Source of the DNA: a virus
DNA: 53,102 nt
Virus record (IMG/VR): IMGVR_UViG_3300044837_000127
Span: 1 to 53,102 of that record
Direction: 5' to 3' (one strand)
The notes beneath the pieces are model-generated. The model saw only the letters and a program-made list of their open reading frames with translations, searched no databases and was not told the DNA's origin. This document shows, piece after piece, positions 23,920-31,904 of this stretch. The translations under genes were made by a program, and so were the position numbers. The first letter of the stretch is position 1; every line of letters starts with the position of its first letter.

Positions 23920-24828
23920 CTAAAATGGGATATCGTCCGCTAAATCTTCATCATATTGCTGACTGAAGCCGTAACCGCCGGCACCGTTGGAGCGAAACGT
24001 CGGACCGTGCATCCTGCCCTGAATCCACCCCACAAGCGCTTGCACTTGGGACGGGCCGATACCGCCGGTTATCTCGCGGCATTCGGCGCCGTAGCGCTCC
24101 AGCACCGCCTCCAGCACCGCCCGGCAATCCAGCACCGCCGGCCGGTCAATGCCGATGCCTCGCCAATTCATTTCCTGATTGATCTGCCAGATTTCCAGCT
24201 CGCTGGGTGACATGGGCGGCATGGCGGAGCTGGCCGCTTGCTCCGTTTGCACGTCCCGATCGCAATAGAGGCATAGCCGTTCAAAATCTTCGGGGTCATC
24301 CTCCGGCCGGATCCGGCGCCGGCTATCGGCCTTGGTAGGGTTGCGGGGCACGCTGAATTTATCCAGCAGCCGCTTACCTTCCTTATCCTTCCGGGTTTCC
24401 AGCCGCAGCACGTCGCCCAGCGCGTCCAGCTTGCCGGGGAGGCTGTTGACGCGAGCCGTGGCCATGCTGCAGCGCTGGACTCCGGGAGGGAGCGGCGGCC
24501 ATCCGTACCGGGGAACGCAAACGTTCGCCCAGATCAGCCGTTCGAACATGGCGTTATGCGATTCGAGCTCCGCCCCTGGGCGCGTGACGTGGATGAACAA
24601 ATCTTCGGGCGGTGGCAGATGGGGACCAAGGCGCCGGATGCCTTTGCCGTCCAGCAGATCATAAGAGCCGGTCAGCACTTCGGTGGTTGGATGCTCGCTA
24701 TATGCGGGGGCCCCGACCGACTCCAGACCCTTTTTCCGGGCACCCTCCGGCATCCGCCATTTCTGGGTTGTTTCGTCCCATATATGGCCGGCTTCCGAAT
24801 AGGTTTCAAAGTCCAGGGCTGGGCGCAT
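23920..24828 (-). CDS. DNA polymerase A, 3'-5' exonuclease half, with SSB-like tail
   Basis: 302 aa. Exo I motif LDFETYS at the N-terminus, Exo II region ESHNAMFERLIW near residue 90, Exo III YCDRDVQTEQAA near residue 190. The protein follows full-length phage polymerases up to SQVQALVGWIQ near residue 262 and then changes. The new tail is Gly/Ser-rich and ends YDEDLADDIPF, very like the acidic DDDIPF tip by which bacterial SSB binds partner proteins. It must pair with the polymerase half encoded after the GIY-YIG gene. It starts three bases after the MazG-like gene. Confidence 0.85.
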   Translation of the reverse strand: MRPALDFETYSEAGHIWDETTQKWRMPEGARKKGLESVGAPAYSEHPTTEVLTGSYDLLDGKGIRRLGPHLPPPEDLFIHVTRPGAELESHNAMFERLIWANVCVPRYGWPPLPPGVQRCSMATARVNSLPGKLDALGDVLRLETRKDKEGKRLLDKFSVPRNPTKADSRRRIRPEDDPEDFERLCLYCDRDVQTEQAASSAMPPMSPSELEIWQINQEMNWRGIGIDRPAVLDCRAVLEAVLERYGAECREITGGIGPSQVQALVGWIQGRMHGPTFRSNGAGGYGFSQQYDEDLADDIPF

Positions 24829-24831
24829 TGG

Positions 24832-25209
24832 TCACGCGGTGCCGGGGAGCGGCGAATCAGACGGCCGCGAATCATATTTGGCACGAATGCGGGCAATCAT
24901 GGCCGGGGTGTCGACGCGGCCCAATTCGATATAAGCGCAATCCGCCATGTCCATCTGACGCGCCAAGCAAAGCGCCGCCAGCGTAACCATTACCCCGCCA
25001 GCCTCCGATTCAGGGATACCCTTGGGGCGTCCAAAAACATAATCAACCAGACGGTGCGCGTCTTCGGCGGTCATATCGCACGCTTGGACTAGCTCCAGCG
25101 CTTCCTCCAGAAACCGGTTATTCCGTTCGGCTGGATCCATCCCGAAGCCAGCGGGAAAGCTCCGGCGCATCCAGTGGAGTACCGCTGTCTGAAACGCCGA
25201 CATGGCCAT
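24832..25209 (-). CDS. MazG-like nucleotide pyrophosphohydrolase
   Basis: 125 aa from ATG 25209, which overlaps the upstream stop (TGATG). Pattern AERNNRFLEEALELVQACD, then RPKGIPESEAGGVMVTLAALCLA and IARIRAKYDSR, matches the MazG-like all-alpha family (EExxE...ExxD type helices), which hydrolyse nucleoside triphosphates. In phage operons they shape the nucleotide pool next to the polymerase, as here. Confidence 0.75.
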   Translation of the reverse strand: MAMSAFQTAVLHWMRRSFPAGFGMDPAERNNRFLEEALELVQACDMTAEDAHRLVDYVFGRPKGIPESEAGGVMVTLAALCLARQMDMADCAYIELGRVDTPAMIARIRAKYDSRPSDSPLPGTA

Positions 25210-25724
25210 CAGTCGCACCCCGGCCCGACGCTCGCGCTGTCCCCAGAGGCACCGAAGGCGGTAAAATCCTTCCAGTGACGCCAGCCGTTGGGACAATGGA
25301 ATCCCCATTCACGGACCGTGGGACCGGTGGCGAAGAGCGAAATACACCGGCCACCTTCGGGAATCTCCAGGCGGTGCGCATCGGTCGCTTCCCGCGTGAC
25401 AATATCGCCCGGAGCGCGCCAGACCCGCCGGAACGGTCCGTCCGCCCCCGTGCCGTCCGGCTCCGGCATGATTTCCCAATAGCCCCCTTCCAGCACGAAG
25501 TTGGTATTGGGCCACGGATGATCGTGAAGCGCCCGGTCATCGTCGCTTCGTTGGGTCAGGTGGAGATAGAGATTCATCGAATCGTTGCGGGGAATGATCC
25601 ACCAGCGACGGATATAATCAGGCTCCCCTGGCCCGATAATGAAATCCGGCTTGGGGCGCACGATCATAGTGGCGCGAGCCCAAGCCACCATTTCCTCCAG
25701 GGTAGCCGTAAACTGTCCGCTCAT
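25209..25724 (-). CDS. Cupin-fold protein, unknown substrate
   Basis: 171 aa. Start at ATG 25724 is fixed by an ATGA overlap with the small upstream gene and a GGGGAG ribosome site 8-9 bases before it. Cupin metal motif: ALHDHPWPNTNFVLEGGYWEI near residue 80, with a second part GDIVTREATDAHRLEIP near residue 115. It ends WGFHCPNGWRHWKDF. Such cupins are frequent in phage replication operons; function unknown, possibly small-molecule or nucleotide modification. Confidence 0.7.
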   Translation of the reverse strand: MSGQFTATLEEMVAWARATMIVRPKPDFIIGPGEPDYIRRWWIIPRNDSMNLYLHLTQRSDDDRALHDHPWPNTNFVLEGGYWEIMPEPDGTGADGPFRRVWRAPGDIVTREATDAHRLEIPEGGRCISLFATGPTVREWGFHCPNGWRHWKDFTAFGASGDSASVGPGCD

Positions 25725-25894
25725 TCCTTCGTCTCCCCAACGTGGTCGGGACATAAATGCGTCCCGCCGCTGCAATGCCATCCCATCCGGTTCAACCCAT
25801 GAGCGGCCATAATCTCTTCGATTGGCGGGGCCGGGCGGTCACAAACGTTGCAATGGATCCGGGGGTTATCCCCGGCATCGTCACGCTTGATCAT
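25721..25894 (-). CDS. 57-aa Cys/His zinc-finger protein
   Basis: Reads MIKRDDAGDNPRIHCNVCD, a helix (PIEEIMAAHGLN), then MGWHCSGGTHLCPDH: two CxxC-like pairs with a final H, a typical small phage zinc protein. Ribosome site GGAAGGGG. Ends in an ATGA overlap with the cupin gene. Confidence 0.7.
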   Translation of the reverse strand: MIKRDDAGDNPRIHCNVCDRPAPPIEEIMAAHGLNRMGWHCSGGTHLCPDHVGETKE

Positions 25895-25915
25895 CGCCCG
25901 GCCCCTTCCGATCGG

Positions 25916-26890
25916 TCAGGCGGCCGGCGCCTGCATCATACCGTTGGCGATAAGCTGGGCGTCCGTCCAGCCCTTGGCAATGAAGGCTTCATAGGTGGTG
26001 CCTTTGGCCGCCGGGAGCATGACCGGGCCGGCCGCCTTCTCGGTGATCGGATAGGACGGCGCGGGCGGTGGTGATGGGGCGGCCGGAGCTGCCGGGTAGC
26101 GGGCCGCCAGATCGGCATCGGTCAGCACGTCCTGGCCCTTGTAATGATAGCCTGGGGACGTCGGGTGCTTGATCCAGCCATCGGCCACCGCAGCCGCGAG
26201 CGGGTCATGGGCCGCAGCAGGCGCCGCGGGAGCGGCCGGAGCCGGCGGAGGCGGGGGTGTCGGGGTGGGAGCGGGCGGAGCCGCCGCAGCGCCAGCCGCA
26301 CCCGTGCCGAAGGCTTGTTCGGCCGTCGGGCCCATGACGATGCGCTCGCCCTCGCGGTCCATCGCGACCATATTGAGGTTCATGTACATGCCGGGCGACT
26401 GGGCGGACTGGTTGGACTGGCACGTGCCGCTGATCATGACATAATCGCCCAGCTTGACCTTGCCCGGCGCCGTCTGCATCCAGCCGGCGGGCCCGCGTTC
26501 GAAGACGGTCGGGGCGAATTGGCTGGCGCACTTGACGATCCAGCAGCCGGCCCAGCCTTCGCGGGTCGCATAGGACTGGCCCTTGCTGTCCGCGCCATCC
26601 CCGTCCGTGATCTTGTCCGCGAACGTGGGGTTGGTGCAATTGCCGTTGGCATCGTGGAATTGCGGCCACGCGGCGCGTTGCTCCACCATCAGCGCTTCCC
26701 GGAACGCCGGCCACAGCGGGTCATTCTTCGGCACGGCCACGGCGGCGAAAAACTGGGTTTCGGCCTGCCCGGCATTGGCATGACCGACCGGATAGATTTT
26801 CGGCTTGCCGGTTGCATCCTTGCGGGGCTGGGCGATGTAGGGGTCGCCCTGGACCATGCGGCCAACGGGGGTGGTGAAATTCACGCTCAT
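25916..26890 (-). CDS. Single-stranded DNA-binding protein-like (DUF2815/Enc34-type), long C-tail
   Basis: 324 aa. The first ~190 residues resemble DUF2815/Enc34-type phage SSBs: MSVNFTTPVGRMVQGDPYIAQ, QFFAAVAVPKNDP, KITDGDGADSKGQSY, GCWIVKCASQFAP and LGDYVMISGT. After a Pro/Ala-rich linker two short motifs occur, one with GYHYKGQDVLTDADLAARYP and one with YEAFIAKGWTDAQLIANGMM. It lacks the acidic SSB tip; that tip is instead found on the polymerase exonuclease half. Ribosome site AGGAG. Family assignment is by pattern only. Confidence 0.65.
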   Translation of the reverse strand: MSVNFTTPVGRMVQGDPYIAQPRKDATGKPKIYPVGHANAGQAETQFFAAVAVPKNDPLWPAFREALMVEQRAAWPQFHDANGNCTNPTFADKITDGDGADSKGQSYATREGWAGCWIVKCASQFAPTVFERGPAGWMQTAPGKVKLGDYVMISGTCQSNQSAQSPGMYMNLNMVAMDREGERIVMGPTAEQAFGTGAAGAAAAPPAPTPTPPPPPAPAAPAAPAAAHDPLAAAVADGWIKHPTSPGYHYKGQDVLTDADLAARYPAAPAAPSPPPAPSYPITEKAAGPVMLPAAKGTTYEAFIAKGWTDAQLIANGMMQAPAA

Positions 26891-26905
26891 TTTGGTTGCT
26901 CCTGG

Positions 26906-27052
26906 TTAAATATATGTGTCCGTCCATCGGGCCTTTTCGATTTTCTCCGCTTGCTCCAAAATCGGGCCGTAGAATTCGTCCCCGTGGGCTTGCGTACCCT
27001 CTTCGCAAAGACGGCGAATCTCTTTCAAAGCGTTACGGATCTCTTCATGCAT
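26906..27052 (-). CDS. 48-aa helical protein
   Basis: MHEEIRNALKEIRRLCEEG, then GPILEQAEKIEKARW: an amphipathic charged helix pair. Its ATG overlaps the stop of the DUF2800 gene (TAATG). Unknown function; supported by coupling and by its place in the operon. Confidence 0.55.
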   Translation of the reverse strand: MHEEIRNALKEIRRLCEEGTQAHGDEFYGPILEQAEKIEKARWTDTYI

Positions 27053-28215
27053 TACAAACCGCTCCCGAATGCCTTGGCCGCGGTCGAATCGTCCAGTGGG
27101 ACGAGCTTCAGCGACCCCAATGGAGTATCGGCATATTGGTCAATGACGGCTTGGTCAATACCCGCCTTTATCGCTTGCTTCGGGGTGATCGCATCATCCT
27201 TACGCAGATCCACCCCGAAGAGCCGCCCCATGGCCACCACGTCCGGGATGGGTTGTTTCCAGACGGTCCGCGGTTGGGTGCGCCCCATCGTCCAGTGCGG
27301 GACGGACTGCCCCTTGCGCACCAGTCCAACGGCATGTTCCTCCAGGGCGTCCAACCGCGCCTTCATGCGTTTGGCCGCCGCGGTCAGAATGGCGAGCTCC
27401 AGCCCGACGGCCGGCGCGGGCATGTCGATCGGGCCTTGCGCATAGGAGAAATCCACCGCGGACATGGCCGCCCGCTGCAGCGCCGGGCACGCATGGGCCG
27501 CGAGACAATCCCGGCAATGATCCCCGGTCTTCAGCGGCGGTTCCGGTTGGCTGGCATGGATGGCCGCAACCCTCAGCGACTCGCGATGGATTCCCAGCGC
27601 GCGGCCGTTTATAAACCACTCGCGCATCGGGCCTTCCGGCGCATAATTGCGCGGCTGGGCCACGGTCAGCGTGATTTGCCAATCTGCATAATCTTCGATC
27701 CCATGGGTTTCGAAGACCCCGACCGCATAGGCCAGTATTTGCCAATTCATATAGGCCCGCACGTAGCGGTGCCCATATTTGTAATCCCAGACGTGAAGCC
27801 GCTTGTTGGCCCAGTCGATAATATAGATATCGGGCGTTCCCCAGCAATCGCCATGGATGGCATGGGCCATGGTCACGCGGGATTCGATGTGCGCGTCATC
27901 GGGCGGCAATCCGGCCGCGCTAAGGGTGTCCCGCACGTCCACCAACAAATCGGCGGCGCACTGGATCATTTCCAGATCCACCGGGAAGCCGTTGGGGGCC
28001 AGCGTGCCGATCGCCGGCTGGCGGTCCTGGAGCGTTTCCGTCAGATACCAGTGCGCCGCGGTGCCTTGGCGGGCCGCTTCGCTGTCTTCATCCTCCGGAT
28101 AATGATCTTCCATCGCCGCGGAACCGGCGCAACCATGCGGGCCCCAGCGGAAGGCGCGGGACGGCGCAAGGCGAGCGTGCTGGCTGTCAATGCCCATGGG
28201 GACGACTCGCTTCAT
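27052..28215 (-). CDS. DUF2800 Cas4/RecB-like nuclease
   Basis: 387 aa (381 if started at ATG 28197). PD-(D/E)XK layout: HARLAPSRAFRWGPHGCAGSA at the start, ARQGTAAHWYLTE near residue 48, DCWGTPDIYIID near residue 122, the catalytic VWDYKYGHRYV near residue 141, and QILAYAVG. A Cys cluster (CRDCLAAHACP) near residue 233 may hold an iron-sulfur or zinc site as in Cas4. Phage DUF2800 nucleases probably process DNA ends during recombination or replication. Two small genes overlap its ends. Confidence 0.8.
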   Translation of the reverse strand: MKRVVPMGIDSQHARLAPSRAFRWGPHGCAGSAAMEDHYPEDEDSEAARQGTAAHWYLTETLQDRQPAIGTLAPNGFPVDLEMIQCAADLLVDVRDTLSAAGLPPDDAHIESRVTMAHAIHGDCWGTPDIYIIDWANKRLHVWDYKYGHRYVRAYMNWQILAYAVGVFETHGIEDYADWQITLTVAQPRNYAPEGPMREWFINGRALGIHRESLRVAAIHASQPEPPLKTGDHCRDCLAAHACPALQRAAMSAVDFSYAQGPIDMPAPAVGLELAILTAAAKRMKARLDALEEHAVGLVRKGQSVPHWTMGRTQPRTVWKQPIPDVVAMGRLFGVDLRKDDAITPKQAIKAGIDQAVIDQYADTPLGSLKLVPLDDSTAAKAFGSGL

Positions 28216-28351
28216 AGCCCGGCCGTTGACGCTGGAAACGTAACGGCGGGGGCGGTGCTGGGGGAACCGGCGCGATGCCTTTGGGGTCGCAATAACCCCG
28301 GCACCCGTCGACCGATGAACAGCCGAAACGGCAGATGGTTAAGTCAGCCAT
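28187..28351 (-). CDS. 54-aa Cys-rich protein
   Basis: Starts MADLTICRFGCSSVDGCRGYCD, with four Cys in fifteen residues, then a proline run and a basic tail. The ATG overlaps the previous stop (TGATG) and its own stop runs into the DUF2800 start region. The CRFGCxxxDGCRGxC pattern recurs in small phage proteins; function unknown. Confidence 0.6.
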   Translation of the reverse strand: MADLTICRFGCSSVDGCRGYCDPKGIAPVPPAPPPPLRFQRQRPGYEASRPHGH

Positions 28352-28581
28352 CAGCTCGCCTTCCGAATGCGATAAGCAACGATATCATCGGACGGTTTGG
28401 TCCGGCGATGCTTCCAGATCCATTGTTCCGGCGCGTCATCCGATGCGGTTGAACCGTCCCGGAATTTCACCTGATGGAGCGTGCCGGCAGCGAGCGGGGA
28501 CTTTTTGCTGCGGCCGTCCCAATCGATCCATGGCCCCCATTTATAGGTGACGCGGATATCGTCTATGATGGTACGGGCCAT
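28351..28581 (-). CDS. Small phage protein with WGPWIDWDG motif
   Basis: 76 aa. DDIRVTYKWGPWIDWDG, PLAAGTLHQVKFRDGS, PEQWIWKHRRTKPSDDIVAYRI: a beta-rich small protein with a layout seen in many phage replication regions (W-x-x-W and a later RDG). Coupled at both ends by TGATG overlaps. No function assigned. Confidence 0.65.
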   Translation of the reverse strand: MARTIIDDIRVTYKWGPWIDWDGRSKKSPLAAGTLHQVKFRDGSTASDDAPEQWIWKHRRTKPSDDIVAYRIRKAS

Positions 28582-28850
28582 CACGCCATCCCCAGCGCGG
28601 CTTTATAGGTGTCCAGCAGTGCTTCGGCTTGCTGGCGATCGTGCGTTTCCATCCGCCTCAGCCGGACGATGATACGCATCGTTTTGGCGTCATAGCCGCG
28701 CGCCTTGGCTTCGCCATAGACGTCGCGAACGTCCGCGCCGATGCTGGCGCGCTCTTCCTCCAGCCGTTCCACCCGCTCGATCAGCAGGCGCAATTCATCA
28801 GCGGCGATAGAGCCGTCCGGGCTTTTGTTATGGGTCGGTGCGTCAGGCAT
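28581..28850 (-). CDS. GapR/DUF2312 DNA-binding protein
   Basis: 89 aa from ATG 28850. Signature ELRLLIERVERLEEERASIGADVRDVYGEAKARGYDAKTMRIIVRLRRM matches the coiled-coil GapR family. GapR in alphaproteobacteria binds AT-rich overtwisted DNA and stimulates topoisomerases during replication. A phage copy in the replication operon may act at its own origin or promoters. It supports an alphaproteobacterial host. Confidence 0.9.
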   Translation of the reverse strand: MPDAPTHNKSPDGSIAADELRLLIERVERLEEERASIGADVRDVYGEAKARGYDAKTMRIIVRLRRMETHDRQQAEALLDTYKAALGMA

Positions 28851-29080
28851 CATTCTTTCCCCAGCACTTCCTCTAGTTTCCGGCCGTACCAATTGGCTTT
28901 GGCCGCTTCCTGGGCGGGGGTATCCTTAAGGCCCAGCCGCCACTGATATTTGATGATCTGCCCCCGAAGAAAGCCGATAAATTGTTCCCGGCCCAGCGCC
29001 GCTTCGATCCCGTCGATACATTCGATCGCGCCGTTATTGTAATGCGGCGGGTGATCGACGGCGCTGGGCTTTCGGGCCAT
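28850..29080 (-). CDS. DUF3310 protein
   Basis: 76 aa. DHPPHYNNGAIECIDGIEAAL, FLRGQIIKYQWRLGLKD and ANWYGRKLEE are the family signature. DUF3310 proteins are widespread in phage replication regions, sometimes fused to nucleotide kinases; function unknown. Stop overlaps the GapR start. Confidence 0.9.
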   Translation of the reverse strand: MARKPSAVDHPPHYNNGAIECIDGIEAALGREQFIGFLRGQIIKYQWRLGLKDTPAQEAAKANWYGRKLEEVLGKE

Positions 29081-29082
29081 TG

Positions 29083-29886
29083 TCAGGCGGCCGGCGCTTC
29101 CGCGATCTTCGCTTCCATGGTGTCAGCGAACAATCGCAGCGTGGTGGCCGGGGCCTTGGCGAGCGAAGCGAATTTCTCCAGCCCCATCGCCACGGCCATG
29201 GCGTTCAGAGTGTCATAGTCCAGACCCCCTTCGTTCGCGCGGGACAGGACGGCCGGATAGATCAGCTCGCCAGCAGCCGGCGCGGCGGGAGGCGGCGGGG
29301 TCGCATCGGCGGCTGGGGGCGAGGGCACGTCCGCAGCGGGCGGCGCCGGGGCGTCAGACGCACCGCCGGCACCGGCCGCCCCAAACGCCGTGGCTGCATC
29401 GGCGGCGGTCGCGGCCGGTGCCGGCTCCGAAGGGGGCGGCGGGGCATCGGCGGCCGGGGGCTGTTGGGCTGCGGCCTTCAGCTCCGCGGTGACGCTGGCG
29501 ACCAGCGCCGGATCCGCGCCGCGCTTGGTGCGCCACGATTGGTCCGCATTCTTGACCTTGGTGCCGGCGTGGATCCGGGCGTCCCACGGAATGCCATTGG
29601 CGTCGAGCTCGCCCGTGGCCGCGGCGCCGGCCGCGCGATTGGCTTCCGACTGGATTAGCGCTTCGCTGGTCGGGGGATCTGTGACGGGAGGGTCGGAAGC
29701 CGGCGGTGCGGCATCGGCGGCCGGAGGCGGGGGTGCGGCGGGTGCCGGAGTGGGCGCTGGCTCGACATGCGAGCGCTCTTCGGGAATTCGGATGGTCGCA
29801 TCGCCGCGTAACACCGCGATAAGCGCGGCAATCGCCATCAATTCCGTCTCGTTGGTTTCGCTACTTACGGTAATTTGGATCGTCAC
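29083..29886 (-). CDS. Ala/Pro-rich phage protein with PWDARIH motif
   Basis: 267 aa, GTG start with GGGAG 8 bases upstream, first gene of the leftward replication operon. Between Pro/Ala-rich disordered stretches lies a conserved module ELDANGIPWDARIHAG, then KTKRGADPALVASVTAEL-like sequence. The C-terminus is a helical pair (YDTLNAMAVAMGLEKFASL). The PWDxRIH module is frequent in phage genomes beside recombination and replication genes, function unknown. Being first in the operon and strongly expressed fits an abundant DNA-metabolism partner. Confidence 0.7.
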   Translation of the reverse strand: MTIQITVSSETNETELMAIAALIAVLRGDATIRIPEERSHVEPAPTPAPAAPPPPAADAAPPASDPPVTDPPTSEALIQSEANRAAGAAATGELDANGIPWDARIHAGTKVKNADQSWRTKRGADPALVASVTAELKAAAQQPPAADAPPPPSEPAPAATAADAATAFGAAGAGGASDAPAPPAADVPSPPAADATPPPPAAPAAGELIYPAVLSRANEGGLDYDTLNAMAVAMGLEKFASLAKAPATTLRLFADTMEAKIAEAPAA

Positions 29887-29929
29887 GGTTTTTCTCCCGA
29901 TTGCTGTTGCGACTCGGAATAACGAGCAT

Positions 29930-29943
29930 TGACGGGGCGGTCA
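29930..29943. promoter_or_regulatory. TGACSGnnCSGTCA operator site 5, divergent promoters
   Basis: TGACGGGGCGGTCA with full TTGAC on both strands. Leftward: TTGACC, 17 bp, TATTCC (29916-29921), driving the replication operon. Rightward: TTGACG, 16 bp, TATTTT (29951-29956), then only six bases to the ATG at 29963, so that mRNA is probably leaderless. Confidence 0.85.
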
Positions 29944-29962
29944 ATACGGTTATTTTGACGGC

Positions 29963-30226
29963 ATGATTCAAGATTATCCGGACGAATGGATTGATGACGC
30001 GATTGTTCGCGCTGCATCGTCCACCTTCGATGTAATTCCGCGCGCACGGCTCATTAAATGCCGCGAAAAAATGATCGCGATCAGAGAAACCGCCCGCAAA
30101 GAAGTGGTCCGAATCGCCCCCGGCATCCGCCCGTCCGAAGACGAGGATATCCAGACGGCTCTATATTTACGGGCTGGCGATATTCTCGGAACGAATCGCA
30201 AAAGCGGATGGATGCCCAAGGCGTGA
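29963..30226 (+). CDS. Small hypothetical protein, probably leaderless
   Basis: 87 aa. Helical N-terminus (DYPDEWIDDAIVRAASSTFDVIP, charged middle KCREKMIAIRETARKEVVRI). First gene of the rightward early unit. The -10 box lies six bases before the ATG, so transcription would begin at or next to the start codon. Its end overlaps the helicase start. No family recognised. Confidence 0.65.
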   Translation: MIQDYPDEWIDDAIVRAASSTFDVIPRARLIKCREKMIAIRETARKEVVRIAPGIRPSEDEDIQTALYLRAGDILGTNRKSGWMPKA

Positions 30227-31872
30227 CCATCACCCTTCGTCCCTACCAAGATCAGATGGTCCAAACGGTCCGTCAGGCATGGGCCGATGGCGCCCAGAAT
30301 GTGCTGATGCGGGCCGATACTGGCGCCGGTAAAACGGCCATTCTAGGGTATATCCATAATGAGCATTCGGGCGCTTCGGCCATCATAGCGCACCGCCAGG
30401 AATTAGTCGGACAGCTCAGCTTAACCCTCGCACGCTATGGACTCCGTCACGATCTAATCGCTGCGGACGCCACCAAGCGCGCTATCGCTCGCGCCCATGT
30501 GGAAGAATTCGGCCAGTGCTATTTCACCCCCGGCGCCCGCGCCAAGGTGGTCAGCATTGACACCCTCATAAGAGCGGACGGGCTGGACTCCTGGGCGGCC
30601 CAGGTCACGCTGTGGACCAATGACGAAGGGCACCATCTGGTCCGGGATAACAAGTGGTGCAAGGGCGTTTCGCTCTTCACCCATCCTGAATGCCGGGGCC
30701 TGTTACCGACGGCCACCCCGAAGCGGGCGGACGGCAAGGGCCTGGGGCGCCACGCGGACGGTTATGCCGATGTGATGGTGGAAGGGCCGCCCATGCGGTG
30801 GCTGATCGAAAATGGCTATCTAACGGATTACAAGATCGTCTGCCCACCAACCGATATTCGCCAATTCCTGGAGGAAGAGACGCCAGGCGCCAGCGGCGAC
30901 TGGTCGCCCAAACAGCTCCGGAAGGCGGCCCAGCGCTCGCATATCATCGGGGATGCGGTCCAGCATTATTGCCGATGGGCGCATGGCAAGCGCACCATCG
31001 CCTTTTGCACCGACGTGGACACCGCGGTGGAGACGGCCGCCCGCTTCAACGCCGCGGGCATTCCGGCCGCTACGCTTACGGGCAAAACGGACGATCGGTT
31101 GCGGCGCCACATCATCAAGCAATTGGAGCGGGGCGAAATCTGGGTGCTTTGCGCCGTCGATATCATTTCCGAAGGCTTCGATCTGCCCGCCGTGGAATGT
31201 ATCATCATGGCCCGGCCAACCGAGTCGCTGGCCCTCTTTATGCAACAATTCGGCCGCGCACTTCGAATCATGGCCGGCAAGCAATGGGCCATCATCATCG
31301 ATATGGTCGGCAACGTGGTACGGCTGGGCGGCCCCCCGGACCGGCCGCGCGTCTGGTCGCTGGACCGGCGGGACAAACGATCGGCCGCCAAGGAAGGAAT
31401 CCCCTATCGGATATGTGTCGAATGTTTCCAGCCGTATGAGCGATATTACCGGGAATGCCCATTTTGCGGCCACTATCCGGAGCCGGAGGGCCGATCGCAA
31501 CCCAATCAAGTAGATGGTGACCTGGAAGAGCTGGATGCGGCCACGCTCGCGCGGCTCCGAGGCGAAGTCGCCGCAGTCGATATGTCCGAATGGGACTATG
31601 CGCACCAGCTCAACCTAAAGCACGCCCGGCCCGAATGGATAACCACCCATTGCCGCCGGCACCGCGAGCAACAGGCGGCCCAGGCGGAGCTCCGCGCCAC
31701 CATGGACCGCTGGGCTGGCCCTCGGCATTATCACGCGGGGCGAACCGATTCGCAGATCCAGCGGGAATTTTATCTGACTTTCGGTCTGTCCATCTTGGAG
31801 GCGATGGCGCTGGGGACGGCTGATGCTTTGGCGTTAACCGCGAGGGTTGACGAGGCGGTCAGTGGTGGATAA
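30208..31872 (+). CDS. SF2 DEAD/DEAH-type helicase
   Basis: 554 aa from ATG 30208; GTG 30223, overlapping the upstream stop, is an alternative. Motifs: LRPYQDQMVQTVRQAW (Q-like), Walker A ADTGAGKTAI, Walker B TNDEGHHL, ATPKRADGKGL, late CAVDIISEGFDLPAVECIIMARPTES (motif V) and MQQFGRALRIM (motif VI). A zinc ribbon follows (ICVECFQPYERYYRECPFCG). Similar proteins are replicative or recombination helicases of phages. The last codons contain operator site 6. Confidence 0.9.
   Translation: MDAQGVTITLRPYQDQMVQTVRQAWADGAQNVLMRADTGAGKTAILGYIHNEHSGASAIIAHRQELVGQLSLTLARYGLRHDLIAADATKRAIARAHVEEFGQCYFTPGARAKVVSIDTLIRADGLDSWAAQVTLWTNDEGHHLVRDNKWCKGVSLFTHPECRGLLPTATPKRADGKGLGRHADGYADVMVEGPPMRWLIENGYLTDYKIVCPPTDIRQFLEEETPGASGDWSPKQLRKAAQRSHIIGDAVQHYCRWAHGKRTIAFCTDVDTAVETAARFNAAGIPAATLTGKTDDRLRRHIIKQLERGEIWVLCAVDIISEGFDLPAVECIIMARPTESLALFMQQFGRALRIMAGKQWAIIIDMVGNVVRLGGPPDRPRVWSLDRRDKRSAAKEGIPYRICVECFQPYERYYRECPFCGHYPEPEGRSQPNQVDGDLEELDAATLARLRGEVAAVDMSEWDYAHQLNLKHARPEWITTHCRRHREQQAAQAELRATMDRWAGPRHYHAGRTDSQIQREFYLTFGLSILEAMALGTADALALTARVDEAVSGG
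31848..31861. promoter_or_regulatory. TGACSGnnCSGTCA operator site 6 with rightward promoter
   Basis: TGACGAGGCGGTCA, with one mismatch to the consensus, inside the end of the helicase gene. Rightward: -35 TTGACG, 17 bp, -10 TAATGT (31870-31875), ahead of the Ala-rich gene. The opposite strand reads CTGACC. Confidence 0.8.
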
Positions 31873-31904
31873 TGTCGTTACGAATCGAACGAAAGGATGG
31901 GCCG

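Noticed and set aside
25900-25925. Eleventh operator-like site (TGACCGATCGG on the minus strand)
   Set aside because: Only one half-site and part of the other match; it lies in the middle of the coupled replication operon.
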